From the NCBI RefSeq assembly GCF_002876705.1, contig NZ_MDAG01000057.1, positions 248,001-312,000 of the forward strand: DNA of 64,000 nucleotides, read 5' to 3'. This document shows positions 41,539-50,685 of this stretch, piece by piece (the first letter of the stretch is position 1; each line of letters opens with the position of its first letter). Below the pieces are notes generated by a model. That model saw nothing but the letters and a program-made list of their open reading frames with translations. It did not search any database and was not told where the DNA came from. Source of the DNA: Enterovibrio norvegicus_B. GTDB taxonomy: Bacteria; Pseudomonadota; Gammaproteobacteria; Enterobacterales; Vibrionaceae. Both the position numbers and the translations under genes were made by a program.

Positions 41539-43899
41539 TTAGCGTGCGGTTTGACGGCTACGCTGTCCAGCAGGACGTTTCTTACCGCCCCCTGCAGGCT
41601 TGGCTGCAAATGGCTTACCGCCGCCTTGCTTCTGTCCATTTCCAGCAGTATTGCCAGAAGTTGGGCGCTTACCGTTGCTTGGTTTTCCGCCATTGCTCGG
41701 TTTATTACCGTTGCTTGGGCTTTGACCATTGGTAGGGCGACCACCCGCAGGTTTACCATCAGCGGTTTTACGCTGTGGTTTGCGAATATCAGGCTGATTA
41801 GGGTGTTTTGTTGCGAAGCGTTTCGCACCGTGACGGCCAGAACCGCGACGTTGCGCGAATGTTTGTTCTGCTTCTGTACCCGGTTGCGGGATCAAGCAGC
41901 CCGGACGATCACCGATAAGATGCTTTTTACCCATGTTGGTCAGCGCTTCACGGATCATCGGCCAGTTGGCTGGATCGTGATAGCGAAGCAGGGCTTTATG
42001 CAGACGACGCTGAAGTTCGCCTTTTGCAACAAACAACTCTTCGCGTTTCTTGTATTTCACGCGCTTGAGTGGGTTCGTTTCAGAGTGGTACATCGCTGTC
42101 GCATTACACATCGGTGATGGGTAGAAGTTCTGTACTTGGTCACACTGGAAGTCGTTCTGTTTCAACCATAATGCGAGATTCAGCATGTCATCATCTGTAC
42201 AGCCAGGGTGCGCCGCAATGAAATAAGGAATCAGATACTGTTTCTTACCGGCTTCTTTGGTGTACTTATCGAACATTTCTTTGAAACGGTCATAAGTCCC
42301 CATGCCCGGCTTCATCATCAGATCCAGTGTGCCTTTCTCTGTGTGTTCAGGGGCAATTTTCAGGTAACCACCAACGTGGTGCGTCACAAGCTCTTTCACG
42401 TACTCTGGCGATTCAATCGCAAGGTCGTAGCGAACGCCTGATGCAATTACCACTTTCTTCACGCCTTTGGTTTCACGTGCTGCGCGGTAAAGGTCAATGG
42501 TGTGCTGGTGGTCTGTGTTGAGTTTTTCACAGATTTTAGGGAACACGCACGATGGGCGACGGCAGTTTCTTTCTGCTTTCGGGTCAGAACAGCCTAAGCG
42601 ATACATGTTGGCTGTTGGGCCACCCAAATCTGAGATGACACCTGTGTAACCTGGCACTTTCTCGCGAATGTCTTCTAATTCATTCAGGATGGATTCCTGA
42701 GAACGGTTTTGGATGATACGACCTTCGTGTTCGGTAATAGAACAGAAAGAACAACCACCAAAACAGCCTCGCATGATGTTGACCGATGTTTTGATCATTT
42801 CATACGCAGGGATTTTCGCGTTGCCGTATTTCGGGTGAGGAACACGAGCATAAGGAAGACCAAACACGTAATCCATTTCATCTGTTGTGAGAGGAATTGG
42901 CGGCGTGTTTACCCAAAGCTCGCGGTCACCGTGTTTTTGAGCCAGCGCGCGTGCTGAATACGGGTTGTTTTCTAAGTGCATCACACGGCTTGCATGCGCG
43001 TATAGGATGCGGTCGTTCAGCAGTTTCTCGAAAGAAGGCAGACGCACATAACTGTTTTCAGCATCGTGACGAGCGGGGCGTACCATTACTGGCTTCGCAA
43101 CGTCTTCTTTCGCTGCGTCTTTTGACGTTTCACACGCTGTTTCCACAACATACGGGTTAGACATCACCATGGCTTTGCCTGGTTTGTCGATGCGTGTGCT
43201 GTCTATTTCTGACATTTCTTCCGGTGCCGCTTTTAACATCACTGCCGTACCAGGAATGCGGATCATGGTTTTGATGTCTTCGCCGCGAGAGAGGCGGTGT
43301 GCGACATCGACCAATGCACGTTCTGCGTTACCGAATAGCAAAATGTCGGCTTTTGCGTCAGACAGTACTGAACGGCGAACCTTATCAGACCAATAGTCGT
43401 AGTGCGCGAGACGACGAAGGCTGGCTTCAATACCGCCTATAACAATCGCAGAATCTTTATAGGCTTCACGGCAGCGTTGCGAGTATACCAATACCGCACG
43501 GTCTGGGCGCATGCCGCCTTTGTTGTCTGGTGTGTATGCATCATCGTGGCGTGGTTTGCGGTCAGCCGTGTAGCGGTTGATCATGGAATCCATGTTGCCA
43601 GCAGTGATACCGAAAAAGAGGTTAGGTTGCCCTAACGCCATGAAGGCATCTTTATTCTGCCATTCAGGTTGCGCAATGATACCTACTCTGAAGCCTTGTG
43701 CTTCGAGTACACGACCAATAACAGCCATACCAAAACTTGGGTGATCGACATAGGCATCACCCGTGACAATGATGATGTCACAGCTGTCCCAACCAAGCAT
43801 GTCCATTTCTTCACGGCTGGTAGGAAGGAATGGCGCAGCGCCGAAGCACTCAGCCCAGTATTTTGGGTAATCGTAAATAGGAGTAACAGAATTGCGCAT
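41539..43899 (-). CDS. ygiQ: YgiQ-family radical SAM protein with Gly/Asn/Lys-rich tail
   Basis: The 786-residue product is YgiQ-like (UPF0313). An N-terminal DUF/cobalamin-like domain (ITGDAYVDHPSFGMAVIGR-type segment) is followed by the radical SAM cluster motif CxxxCxxC in RGCFGGCSFCS (about residue 380) and the conserved ISDLGGPTANMYRLGC. The last 80-90 residues form a low-complexity tail made of short PSNGGK / PTNGQ-like repeats, longer than in E. coli YgiQ (739 aa). The start at 43899 has AGAGGT six bases upstream. Its reaction is not established. Confidence 0.93.
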   Translation of the reverse strand: MRNSVTPIYDYPKYWAECFGAAPFLPTSREEMDMLGWDSCDIIIVTGDAYVDHPSFGMAVIGRVLEAQGFRVGIIAQPEWQNKDAFMALGQPNLFFGITAGNMDSMINRYTADRKPRHDDAYTPDNKGGMRPDRAVLVYSQRCREAYKDSAIVIGGIEASLRRLAHYDYWSDKVRRSVLSDAKADILLFGNAERALVDVAHRLSRGEDIKTMIRIPGTAVMLKAAPEEMSEIDSTRIDKPGKAMVMSNPYVVETACETSKDAAKEDVAKPVMVRPARHDAENSYVRLPSFEKLLNDRILYAHASRVMHLENNPYSARALAQKHGDRELWVNTPPIPLTTDEMDYVFGLPYARVPHPKYGNAKIPAYEMIKTSVNIMRGCFGGCSFCSITEHEGRIIQNRSQESILNELEDIREKVPGYTGVISDLGGPTANMYRLGCSDPKAERNCRRPSCVFPKICEKLNTDHQHTIDLYRAARETKGVKKVVIASGVRYDLAIESPEYVKELVTHHVGGYLKIAPEHTEKGTLDLMMKPGMGTYDRFKEMFDKYTKEAGKKQYLIPYFIAAHPGCTDDDMLNLALWLKQNDFQCDQVQNFYPSPMCNATAMYHSETNPLKRVKYKKREELFVAKGELQRRLHKALLRYHDPANWPMIREALTNMGKKHLIGDRPGCLIPQPGTEAEQTFAQRRGSGRHGAKRFATKHPNQPDIRKPQRKTADGKPAGGRPTNGQSPSNGNKPSNGGKPSNGKRPTSGNTAGNGQKQGGGKPFAAKPAGGGKKRPAGQRSRQTAR

Positions 43900-44105
43900 T
43901 TTTTGACCTCTTTCTCGCAAGGCGGCAATTATAGCGACTTGAAGGGGTGAGAGCCAGCGAGATTAAACCCGCACTTTTACAAGGTTTTTAGAGAATTTGT
44001 TTGTCGGCTGCCATAGCAGAGCATCTTGCGGTTTTTAACCCCAAATAAAAGCACGGTGAAGCACAAAAAGTGAAGGAGGTTTATCGATTTCATTGGAGGG
44101 AAAAA
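43900..44105. other. Intergenic region upstream of ygiQ
   Basis: This region and the AT-rich stretch 44238-44353 flank a small candidate reading frame. A perfect AAGGAGGT at 44073-44080 has no good start codon at normal spacing. I see no other supported feature. Confidence 0.4.
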
Positions 44106-44237
44106 ATGGAGAAACAGATAACGCAGAACAATACTCCGACGGATATATATTCATGCATTGGCATATTAATTTTTAATGAGAACTATCAAGTCTTATTAAA
44201 TAGACATGAAATCAAACTTAATGTCTTTCTATCTTGA
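44106..44237 (+). pseudogene. 43-codon frame resembling the start of a Nudix protein; possible remnant
   Basis: A strong GGAGGG five bases before the ATG opens a 43-residue frame. Its core SCIGILIFNENYQVLLNRH looks like the first two strands of a Nudix fold, but it then ends without a Nudix box. It is AT-rich compared with neighbours. It could be a decayed Nudix gene or a genuine small protein. Evidence is limited to the ribosome site and this weak similarity. Confidence 0.3.
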
Positions 44238-44353
44238 CTTAACTCTTTAAAGTTTTAATTATTAATGTAACAACACTATCAATAACGAAACATAGCATTG
44301 AATGCGAGTCGTATATGAGCAGTCAGTGTAAAATATTCCAACGGAGGGAATCT

Positions 44354-44584
44354 ATGGACAAGCAATACAACCAAGCGGTCGATGTGTTAGCACAATTGAG
44401 AGTCGGTGATGCAATCAGCGATGCGCTAAGAGCTGATGCGAAAGAAGTGGCAAAAGAGGTGTTTGAAAAACGCTGCCAACATTACGACCTCAATGAGATC
44501 GATGAAATGCTCCATAGTGAAGCAGTATGCACGACACTCAGGAATACATGGACCGACATGATATGTGATGTTTGGCATAGCTGA
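44354..44584 (+). CDS. Small acidic helical protein of unknown function (76 aa)
   Basis: The 76-residue product is predicted mostly helical (VDVLAQLRVGDAISDALRADAKEVAKEVFEKR) with three Cys and a C-terminal WTDMICDVWHS. The ATG at 44354 is chosen for GGAGGGA at about six bases upstream; a longer in-frame start exists at 44315. It faces the Hha-like gene convergently, 106 bases away. Hha-family genes elsewhere sit beside small partner genes such as tomB, but I see no sequence similarity to TomB here. Function unknown. Confidence 0.6.
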   Translation: MDKQYNQAVDVLAQLRVGDAISDALRADAKEVAKEVFEKRCQHYDLNEIDEMLHSEAVCTTLRNTWTDMICDVWHS

Positions 44585-44690
44585 CTGCTACTACCCGCGT
44601 ATTGTCACCTGCAATACCGTCAGTGTTGTAGGTGGCATGTTTAAAGCAATTTTCCGATCCTCAGATCAAAATCGTACTGCCTTTTAGCCA

Positions 44691-44885
44691 TTAGAACGGC
44701 AATCTTTTCTGACCTTCAATTTCATCCAATCTTGCTTCATGCCCCAGGATGGCATCGGCTTGCTCTGCCGGTGTGGTGAGTTTTCTCAGTGCAGCGTCTA
44801 GCATGACATCAAGCGTATCAACGGTTTTTGCACGTCGAAAAAATATAAGCCAATCCGTTCGGTTGGTTGGTTGTGTTGTTGACAT
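44691..44885 (-). CDS. Hha/YmoA-like small nucleoid-associated modulator
   Basis: The 64-residue protein aligns by eye with Hha/YmoA: TDWLIFFRRAKTVDTLDVML corresponds to the Hha signature [20 protein letters not shown], and GHEARLDEIEG to the later ADHRLAELT helix. Hha proteins bind H-NS or H-NS-like proteins and help silence horizontally acquired or virulence genes. The protein is slightly shorter than Hha (72 aa), missing part of the C-terminal helix. It is single, and the 400-base AT-rich region upstream could carry its own H-NS-type control. The similarity rests on pattern recognition and should be confirmed by profile search. Confidence 0.72.
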   Translation of the reverse strand: MSTTQPTNRTDWLIFFRRAKTVDTLDVMLDAALRKLTTPAEQADAILGHEARLDEIEGQKRLPF

Positions 44886-45146
44886 AGTTGACCCAAAAAT
44901 TTTTTAAGATGTATTTAATGATGCTTTGAAGAGCACCTTGTTTTAAAAATAGTCGAGAGCGCACTATTGTGCATATTTCGACTACTTAAATTGAAATGTA
45001 TAGAAACGACATTGCCATGATGACAACTGAAAATAGCGCAATGCAGTAAATACTATCACTGATGTTTTATTGCGCTCAATTTAGGAATAGACCCAATAGG
45101 GTGGGGAAACTTTCAGAACATACCCTAGGGCACTATGTATCTTAAA
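44886..45146. other. AT-rich intergenic stretch with an interrupted dyad at 44950-44984
   Basis: TAGTCGA (44950-44956) pairs with TCGACTA (44978-44984), and GCAC (44961-44964) with GTGC (44969-44972) inside it, giving a stem with an internal loop. It is upstream of the Hha-like gene on the minus strand and could be an operator or RNA hairpin. No gene is evident. Confidence 0.4.
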
Positions 45147-45298
45147 GCAACAATGGTGCGTTAAGGCAGCAAAGCCACTCCAAGAAAACAAAGCTACTCC
45201 AATGAAACAAAGCTACGCGAGGGCAGCAAAGGTGCTCTGGGATAACAAAAGTACTTAGGGACATCAATGATGCCCCAGAGCAACAATGGCTTAACGTT
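45147..45298. repeat. Eight imperfect 19-bp tandem repeats at the 3' end of the DUF2860 gene
   Basis: Eight consecutive units of exactly 19 bases start at 45147, 45166, 45185, 45204, 45223, 45242, 45261 and 45280. They share the core (g/a)(c/a)a(a/g)CAA(a/t)G followed by a variable half; units 2-4 contain AAAGC(c/t)AC. The last unit touches the stop codon of the DUF2860 gene. The units are diverged but the phase is perfect. 19 is not a multiple of 3 and no reading frame uses it. Function unknown. Confidence 0.75.
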
Positions 45299-46286
45299 AG
45301 AATCTGAAGTTGACGCCCGCTGAAGCAAGGTATTGGCGCGAATCATAGAAATCGATATTGGATTCGGTATTGTTGTACCCCGCGAGAACCACCAAAGATA
45401 GTGGGTGGATCTCAAACAAATGTGCGTATTCGTACGCTAGGAAAACCCCGTATTTGCTGTCTTCGCGTGGCTGTCCAAACACCGGATGGGCAGCGTCATA
45501 CTCGCTGTATTGATAGCTACCAGTTAGCACGATTCTATTTCTTCCCGCGAAGCTGAAATATGTCAACTCGCCGCCATACGCTTGGTAAGACATGGCTTGA
45601 CCATCAGCATCATGGTTAAAGTAAATCAGAGAAGGTGTAACACCTAATCCACGCCCCAGAAATTGGCGATAGCTGACTTTGGAATAAAACGTGTCACCGC
45701 TGCGTTGAAGTGACTCTTGTGCTGATTGCGACAACCCCAATGCTTGACCACTTTGTTCATTGTCGATGTCCGTTTCTGCGTAAGCAACATCAACCGACAA
45801 TGGAGACCCACCAATAGACGAGACTTGAAAGCGATAGGCATTACCGGATTTTTCTGTTTCGGTGCGTGGGGAGTTTGTTATAAAGGGGTCAGCCCAAATG
45901 TCTTCGTTTACTAGCGTGGGCAAGTAAGACGCAGTGATCGTAGTGCCCGAGCCAAATTGCTGCTTGTAGCCAGCTTCAAGTGCGATAGTACCGATAGCAA
46001 TATCTTCGCGAGACGTACCTACAAAGAGTTGCTTATCCAGACCGCTGCCAAAGGTAAATGCAAGCTTGCCCAATGCGCCGAAAATGGCATCTGTTTCTCG
46101 ACCACCGTTGCTGTTTAGTTCACCATTTTTGGTTTCTTCGCCGCTTGTTGAAAGGTTCGAATCTGTTGAAACGACACCACCCAATACTGAAATTTCTCCG
46201 CTCAATCCACCGTGGTCAGCAAGCTGTGCTTGAGCAAAAAACGGTGCTATAGCCAAGCCAATTAAGGTGTATTTGTTTGTTTTCAT
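45297..46286 (-). CDS. DUF2860 outer-membrane beta-barrel protein
   Basis: The 329-residue protein has a signal peptide (cleavage near FFAQA-QL) and alternating strand patterns throughout, ending in GVNFRF. A terminal aromatic residue is typical of barrel proteins handled by the BAM complex. The N-terminal LSGEISVLGGVVSTDSNLST segment and overall layout match DUF2860, a Vibrionaceae family without assigned function. A porin-like or adhesive role is possible. AGGGA lies eight bases before the start at 46286; longer in-frame starts are unlikely because the signal peptide would be internal. Confidence 0.8.
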   Translation of the reverse strand: MKTNKYTLIGLAIAPFFAQAQLADHGGLSGEISVLGGVVSTDSNLSTSGEETKNGELNSNGGRETDAIFGALGKLAFTFGSGLDKQLFVGTSREDIAIGTIALEAGYKQQFGSGTTITASYLPTLVNEDIWADPFITNSPRTETEKSGNAYRFQVSSIGGSPLSVDVAYAETDIDNEQSGQALGLSQSAQESLQRSGDTFYSKVSYRQFLGRGLGVTPSLIYFNHDADGQAMSYQAYGGELTYFSFAGRNRIVLTGSYQYSEYDAAHPVFGQPREDSKYGVFLAYEYAHLFEIHPLSLVVLAGYNNTESNIDFYDSRQYLASAGVNFRF

Positions 46287-46475
46287 TTTAAAGTCCCTGT
46301 ATGCGCGGCACGTTGTTATTTGCTTAAATGCCACTGCCAATTTCTATCCAGAATGGCAGGCGTTTCTTTTGTCTCATAAATTAAACGTAGTGGCAGAGTT
46401 TTCATCATATCAGAGCTTTATTGCGATGTGTTTAACGAAGAGATAAAAATGTTGCATATACGTTATTCAATACAA

Positions 46476-47024
46476 TCATTTTATGGCCATTAGTTTTGTC
46501 AGTACGTCTATTTTGTTATTTGAAAGCTGTCGATAGTCGAAATAGGGACAAATCAGAATGGGCAATGTTGGGTGCTTAGCAAATTCGTTGTTTATCCAAA
46601 CACACGAGCCCGACAGTCCCAGTTTGTGTGCGTGAGTTCTCCCAGCAATAATATGTATGGCAAGGTGTTTGGGATCACTGTGTTGTGTTTGAGCTAAACG
46701 TAACGGATCAGCATGACCAAAGTGCAGCGCTGTGTTTGATTCTGCCTGAAGAAGCGCTTGATCTCTGAATGCTTGCCACGTTTTGTATCCATGCAGATAG
46801 AAAGGGCTGCTTTGTGGCAAGGCAAACATCAATTTCGCGTAAACATTGAATACCTTTCTCCAACCATTTCCTCCTGCTTCGCCCAACGTTTTGATATGCC
46901 CCTTTTGAAGAGACGTATAAAGGGGGAGGTCGTCAGCGTGACCAAACAAGCTTTCAACCGGTGGCGCTTTTTCTACATAAACATGGACGTGTGCATTGGC
47001 GTTACCAAAGGCGAATGAGGTCAT
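46476..47024 (-). CDS. Conserved-looking hypothetical protein (182 aa)
   Basis: The product is 182 residues from the ATG at 47024, which has AGGT six bases upstream. It is a soluble protein with a Tyr/His-rich middle (SSPFYLHGYKTWQAFRDQALL, HIIAGRTHAHKLGL) and an IxICPYFDYRQLSN segment near the end. I do not recognise a catalytic motif. It starts only seven bases after the stop of the LysR gene, so the two are co-transcribed and probably translationally linked. No function is assigned. Confidence 0.7.
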   Translation of the reverse strand: MTSFAFGNANAHVHVYVEKAPPVESLFGHADDLPLYTSLQKGHIKTLGEAGGNGWRKVFNVYAKLMFALPQSSPFYLHGYKTWQAFRDQALLQAESNTALHFGHADPLRLAQTQHSDPKHLAIHIIAGRTHAHKLGLSGSCVWINNEFAKHPTLPILICPYFDYRQLSNNKIDVLTKLMAIK

Positions 47025-47031
47025 GATGTAC

Positions 47032-47901
47032 CTATTTGTTTTGTTGTATGAAATCGATGAAAGCGCGATCAGCAAGAGAGAGATACCCGTGCTTACGCCA
47101 TGCCATGGCGATATCAAGAATAACAGGCTCTTCAAAGGGAATAGGGACGAGGCTTGGCTCGTATTCGGTCACCATTTCAAGCAACGCCGTTATCGCGAAA
47201 CCGTGCCTGACAATATTTAGAATCATCGCCAATAGGTTCGTTTCAAAAGAGAGGTGCGGTGTGATTTTTCGTTCCACACAAATGCGATCGATGAATTCAC
47301 GGTGAAAATACCCCTTCTTGAACATCACCAGCTCTTCCTTAAAGAAATCATCAAATGACATGGATTTCACATCGGCAAGCGGGTGATCTTTACTCGTGAC
47401 AGCCACCATTTGCGAGGAGATTAAATGCGTGGTTTCGAGTGCTGCGGGAACATCCTGACTGTGGATGACGCCAATATCCAGTTCGCCATCCAATAACATC
47501 TGGCGAATAGATTGCGTGCCAGCTTCCACGACAATCAAAGTGAGATCGGGGTATTTACTTTTGAATCCCATAAGCAGAGAGGGGAAGAAATACGACCCCA
47601 GCATACCAGGAACGCCTACGCGAACTTCCCCTTTTTGAAGACCACGTAACTCTGCCATTTCAGTACTCGCATCCTCGACGTGCTGAAGAATGCGATACGC
47701 ATGGGGCAACAACACTTCGCCTTCATGTGTGAGGTGAACTTGCCGTTCATTTCTATCAAAAAGCGGCAGGCCAACGCTGGCCTCCAGTTTCTTTATCGCA
47801 ATGCTCAATGCAGGTTGTGCGATATGAAGCGTTGACGCGGCTTTGGTAAAACTGCGGTGTTCTGCAACGCTGATGAAATAGCGAAGTTGACGTAAATCCA
47901 T
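47032..47901 (-). CDS. LysR-family regulator divergent from an MFS transporter
   Basis: The 289-residue product has an N-terminal LysR helix-turn-helix (MDLRQLRYFISVAEHRSFTKAASTLHIAQPALSIAIKKLE is the canonical layout) and a CbbR/BenM-like effector domain (about 90-285). The ATG at 47901 is preferred (AAGGA nine bases upstream); an in-frame GTG lies two codons earlier. It is divergent from the MFS gene across 148 bases, suggesting it controls that exporter in response to the exported compound. It is followed closely by the 182-residue unknown. Confidence 0.9.
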   Translation of the reverse strand: MDLRQLRYFISVAEHRSFTKAASTLHIAQPALSIAIKKLEASVGLPLFDRNERQVHLTHEGEVLLPHAYRILQHVEDASTEMAELRGLQKGEVRVGVPGMLGSYFFPSLLMGFKSKYPDLTLIVVEAGTQSIRQMLLDGELDIGVIHSQDVPAALETTHLISSQMVAVTSKDHPLADVKSMSFDDFFKEELVMFKKGYFHREFIDRICVERKITPHLSFETNLLAMILNIVRHGFAITALLEMVTEYEPSLVPIPFEEPVILDIAMAWRKHGYLSLADRAFIDFIQQNK

Positions 47902-48049
47902 GCTCACTTTCCTTCAAGTGCTCTCGTTAACGAAGGGATTCCTTGGCTATTAATAAAAGATCTTACTTTGATAAATTTAATATACTTCATTTATTGATGC
48001 TGTATTGCTACTTTCAATTTACCTTGTGAAACAAACTGCGCGTAACACC

Positions 48050-49264
48050 ATGATTGAACTGAATAGTCCTGCCTATCGAAAAGCCACATTTGCTCTCTCG
48101 TTTGGGTCATTTCTGGTGTTTTGCAACCTTTACCTTTTCCAGCCCATGTTGCCAGTGTTTGCTAATACGTTTGACGTTACCGCCACCAAAGTGAATTGGC
48201 TGCTCGCGGCATCGACCTTGGGTTTGTCTGTGAGCTTGCTTCCGTGGGCGATGCTTTCTGAAAAAATAGGCCGTCGCGACGTCATGCTAACCAGCTTGGT
48301 GCTCATCCCTTTGGCCAGTATTGCCTCTCTTTGGGCTGAATCATTTTGGACCTTGGTAATACTTCGCGGCTTAATGGGCATTGCGCTGGCGGGTTACGCC
48401 GCGGTTGCGGTGGCTTACATTGCAGAAGAATTCAGCCCAATGGCGCTTGTGATGGCTGTGGGCGGATATATCAGTGCGAACTCAATTGGCGGTATCAGCG
48501 GGCGCTTGGCGGGAGGCTTTTTGTCTGATGCCTTTGGTTGGCACGGCGCGGTTGTCGGAATGACGGTCTTTACTGTTCTTGGGATCGGCTTTGTTTATGC
48601 CTTGCTTCCTCCTCAACAACACTTTTCTGCATCCAATACGTCATTTCGAGCGCAGTTCTCGACCATTCGTTCACACCTGACCAATCCTTTGTTGCTTCTT
48701 GCCATGATGATAGGCGGAATTAACTTCGCGATTTTCGTGAACATTTATTCCGTGACCGCGTTTCGCTTAGTGGATACACCTTTCAATCTTCCTGTGAGCT
48801 TGGTTTCAACCATTTTTATTTGTTATCTGGCTGGGACGTTAACATCAAAACTGAGCGGACGATGGGCGAATCGACATTCCGTGTTTAGTGGGTTGCTACT
48901 GGGTACTGGCATCACAATGCTTGGCGTGCTGGTAGCAAGTGTTGATGCCATCAGCATGGTCATTGTCGGACTGTTAATTGTTGGTGGGGGTGCCTTCTTT
49001 ACCCATTCCCTTGCTTACGGATGGGTAAGTCGAAAAGCGCAGCAGGGTAAGGCGACAGCGACAGCCTTGTATCTCGTTCATTATTACGTTGGTGGCAGTT
49101 TAGGAGGCTTCTATCTTATTGGTTGCTGGGAGCATGGGAGATGGCCGCTCGTTACGCTAGGGGCCATGTCGTTGGCGGCGTTGAATGTGTTGTTGATTCA
49201 TTTACTGGGTGTTCGCGAAAAAACACAAACCCCCAGTGGTGTTGAACCTACGATCGTAAAGTGA
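48050..49264 (+). CDS. Major facilitator superfamily transporter (YnfM-like)
   Basis: The product is about 404 residues with twelve membrane helices. The MFS motif between helices 2 and 3 is recognisable (LSEKIGRRDVML), and FDVTATKVNWLLAASTLGLSVSLLPWAMLSE resembles the YnfM/arabinose-efflux subgroup. It is likely a proton-driven exporter. No good ribosome site marks the start; 48050 ATG is used because helix 1 follows at a normal distance, but upstream GTG/TTG starts are possible. Its 3' end is 20 bases from the convergent GGDEF gene. Confidence 0.88.
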   Translation: MIELNSPAYRKATFALSFGSFLVFCNLYLFQPMLPVFANTFDVTATKVNWLLAASTLGLSVSLLPWAMLSEKIGRRDVMLTSLVLIPLASIASLWAESFWTLVILRGLMGIALAGYAAVAVAYIAEEFSPMALVMAVGGYISANSIGGISGRLAGGFLSDAFGWHGAVVGMTVFTVLGIGFVYALLPPQQHFSASNTSFRAQFSTIRSHLTNPLLLLAMMIGGINFAIFVNIYSVTAFRLVDTPFNLPVSLVSTIFICYLAGTLTSKLSGRWANRHSVFSGLLLGTGITMLGVLVASVDAISMVIVGLLIVGGGAFFTHSLAYGWVSRKAQQGKATATALYLVHYYVGGSLGGFYLIGCWEHGRWPLVTLGAMSLAALNVLLIHLLGVREKTQTPSGVEPTIVK

Positions 49265-49284
49265 GTTCCCAAACTATTAGAGTA

Positions 49285-50457
49285 TCAGCTCGCGAATTCT
49301 ATCCAAGGGCGTCGGCAATTGTCTTTGCTTTCTTTGGCCTTCGCATCGAAGACAAGCGCGCAGTTACGGCCTTTGTCTTTGGCGCGATAGAGTGCTGCGT
49401 CCGCTTTTTCGAGTAACGTTGAAAAATCATCATCAAACGATTCGCTGGTAGCAATGCCTATCGATGTGGTGATGTTGATTGGCGACGCTAAACCTTCCAC
49501 GGCAATGTCTAAGTCTTGGATATTTTGCATGATTCGGTTTGCCACGTATTTTGCGTTGGTCGTGCTGCAATGTGGCAGAAACAGAATGAATTCCTCTCCG
49601 CCGAAACGTCCAAAAATATCTGACTTTCTCAATGTCTGTTGCACAGAATCTGAAAAGGCTTTGAGTACCACATCACCAGCAAAGTGACCGTATCTGTCAT
49701 TCACGCGTTTAAACCGATCAAGATCCATGATGAGGACGGAATACGGACGCGATTTAAAGCGTGTATTTTCAAAATCGCGCTTAGCAAGTGTCAGCAGCAT
49801 GCGTTTGTTATACACACCTGTCAGCGGATCAAGCGTGGCGTGTCGGTATAAACGAAGCATCATATGGACTTTGGACGTTTGTGCCCAAATCACCATCAGT
49901 CCCACCACGGTTTGTAGCCAGTAAATGGCCATTTCCTCGAGTTTAAAAAGCGCACCGCTTGATGCATCAACATGAAGTTGAACGGCAGCGGTGAAAGCCA
50001 TAAAGCTCAGAGATTCACGAATAGTCAGTGGAAAGATCGCTAACAACACAATATGCACAAAGGGCAGTAACGTATAAAAGTACGTTGTACTTGTGACGGA
50101 GTGTTGGTAGTCGAGCGTGCTATTTGCGAACAAATAAAAGCAATTTACAGAAACGACAAAGGCAGCAATAGCGAGCCTTCCTGCGGGAAGTGTGCCGTGT
50201 TTTGATGCTTTTTGGCCGATGATGAAAACCGTGAATGCGAGAATGACACGCAATGTCACTATAGAGTGGGATTGAATACCAAGGAGGTATACATCAACGG
50301 GTATCCAAGCGAGCGTTAAAAACGCCCAAACATAACACAAGGCGGAGATTCTAGGACTGAGATAGGTCGCACGAGTGGTGCTAAAGCTGGTTGCATGCTG
50401 CTTTGCGCTCCATAGCTCCAACCAAATAAAAGATAAGCGTTTATACGATAACTCCAT
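49285..50457 (-). CDS. Membrane diguanylate cyclase (GGDEF with I-site)
   Basis: The 390-residue protein has about six N-terminal membrane helices (about 35-190) acting as an unassigned sensor and a C-terminal GGDEF domain (about 205-365). The active site is GGEEF in IFGRFGGEEFILFLP, with DLDRFKRVNDRYGHFAGD carrying the metal and substrate residues. The inhibitory RxxD I-site is RKSD, five residues before GGEEF. It should make c-di-GMP from two GTP and be product-inhibited. It is monocistronic and convergent with the MFS gene. Confidence 0.93.
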   Translation of the reverse strand: MELSYKRLSFIWLELWSAKQHATSFSTTRATYLSPRISALCYVWAFLTLAWIPVDVYLLGIQSHSIVTLRVILAFTVFIIGQKASKHGTLPAGRLAIAAFVVSVNCFYLFANSTLDYQHSVTSTTYFYTLLPFVHIVLLAIFPLTIRESLSFMAFTAAVQLHVDASSGALFKLEEMAIYWLQTVVGLMVIWAQTSKVHMMLRLYRHATLDPLTGVYNKRMLLTLAKRDFENTRFKSRPYSVLIMDLDRFKRVNDRYGHFAGDVVLKAFSDSVQQTLRKSDIFGRFGGEEFILFLPHCSTTNAKYVANRIMQNIQDLDIAVEGLASPINITTSIGIATSESFDDDFSTLLEKADAALYRAKDKGRNCALVFDAKAKESKDNCRRPWIEFAS

Positions 50458-50685
50458 GTCTTCGTAGCCTTGTGCTCATTGTGTTTAAATTCTCACCCAA
50501 AAGACGGGTAACTCTCCACCGATTTTTTGAAGTGCGTTCATGAACGCTGTCTAGATATATCATTAATTGCATATAAAAATGAGTGCATACAAGTTAATCA
50601 TCTATTTTTGTGAGGTTATCTATGTTGTTGCACCTATTTGGCGAGCACATATAATTGCTCTCAAGATTCTGATAGGTAGAAACAT

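Noticed and set aside
45147..45298. CRISPR array interpretation of the 19-bp repeats
   Set aside because: Units abut with no unique spacers, they are diverged, and there are no cas genes.
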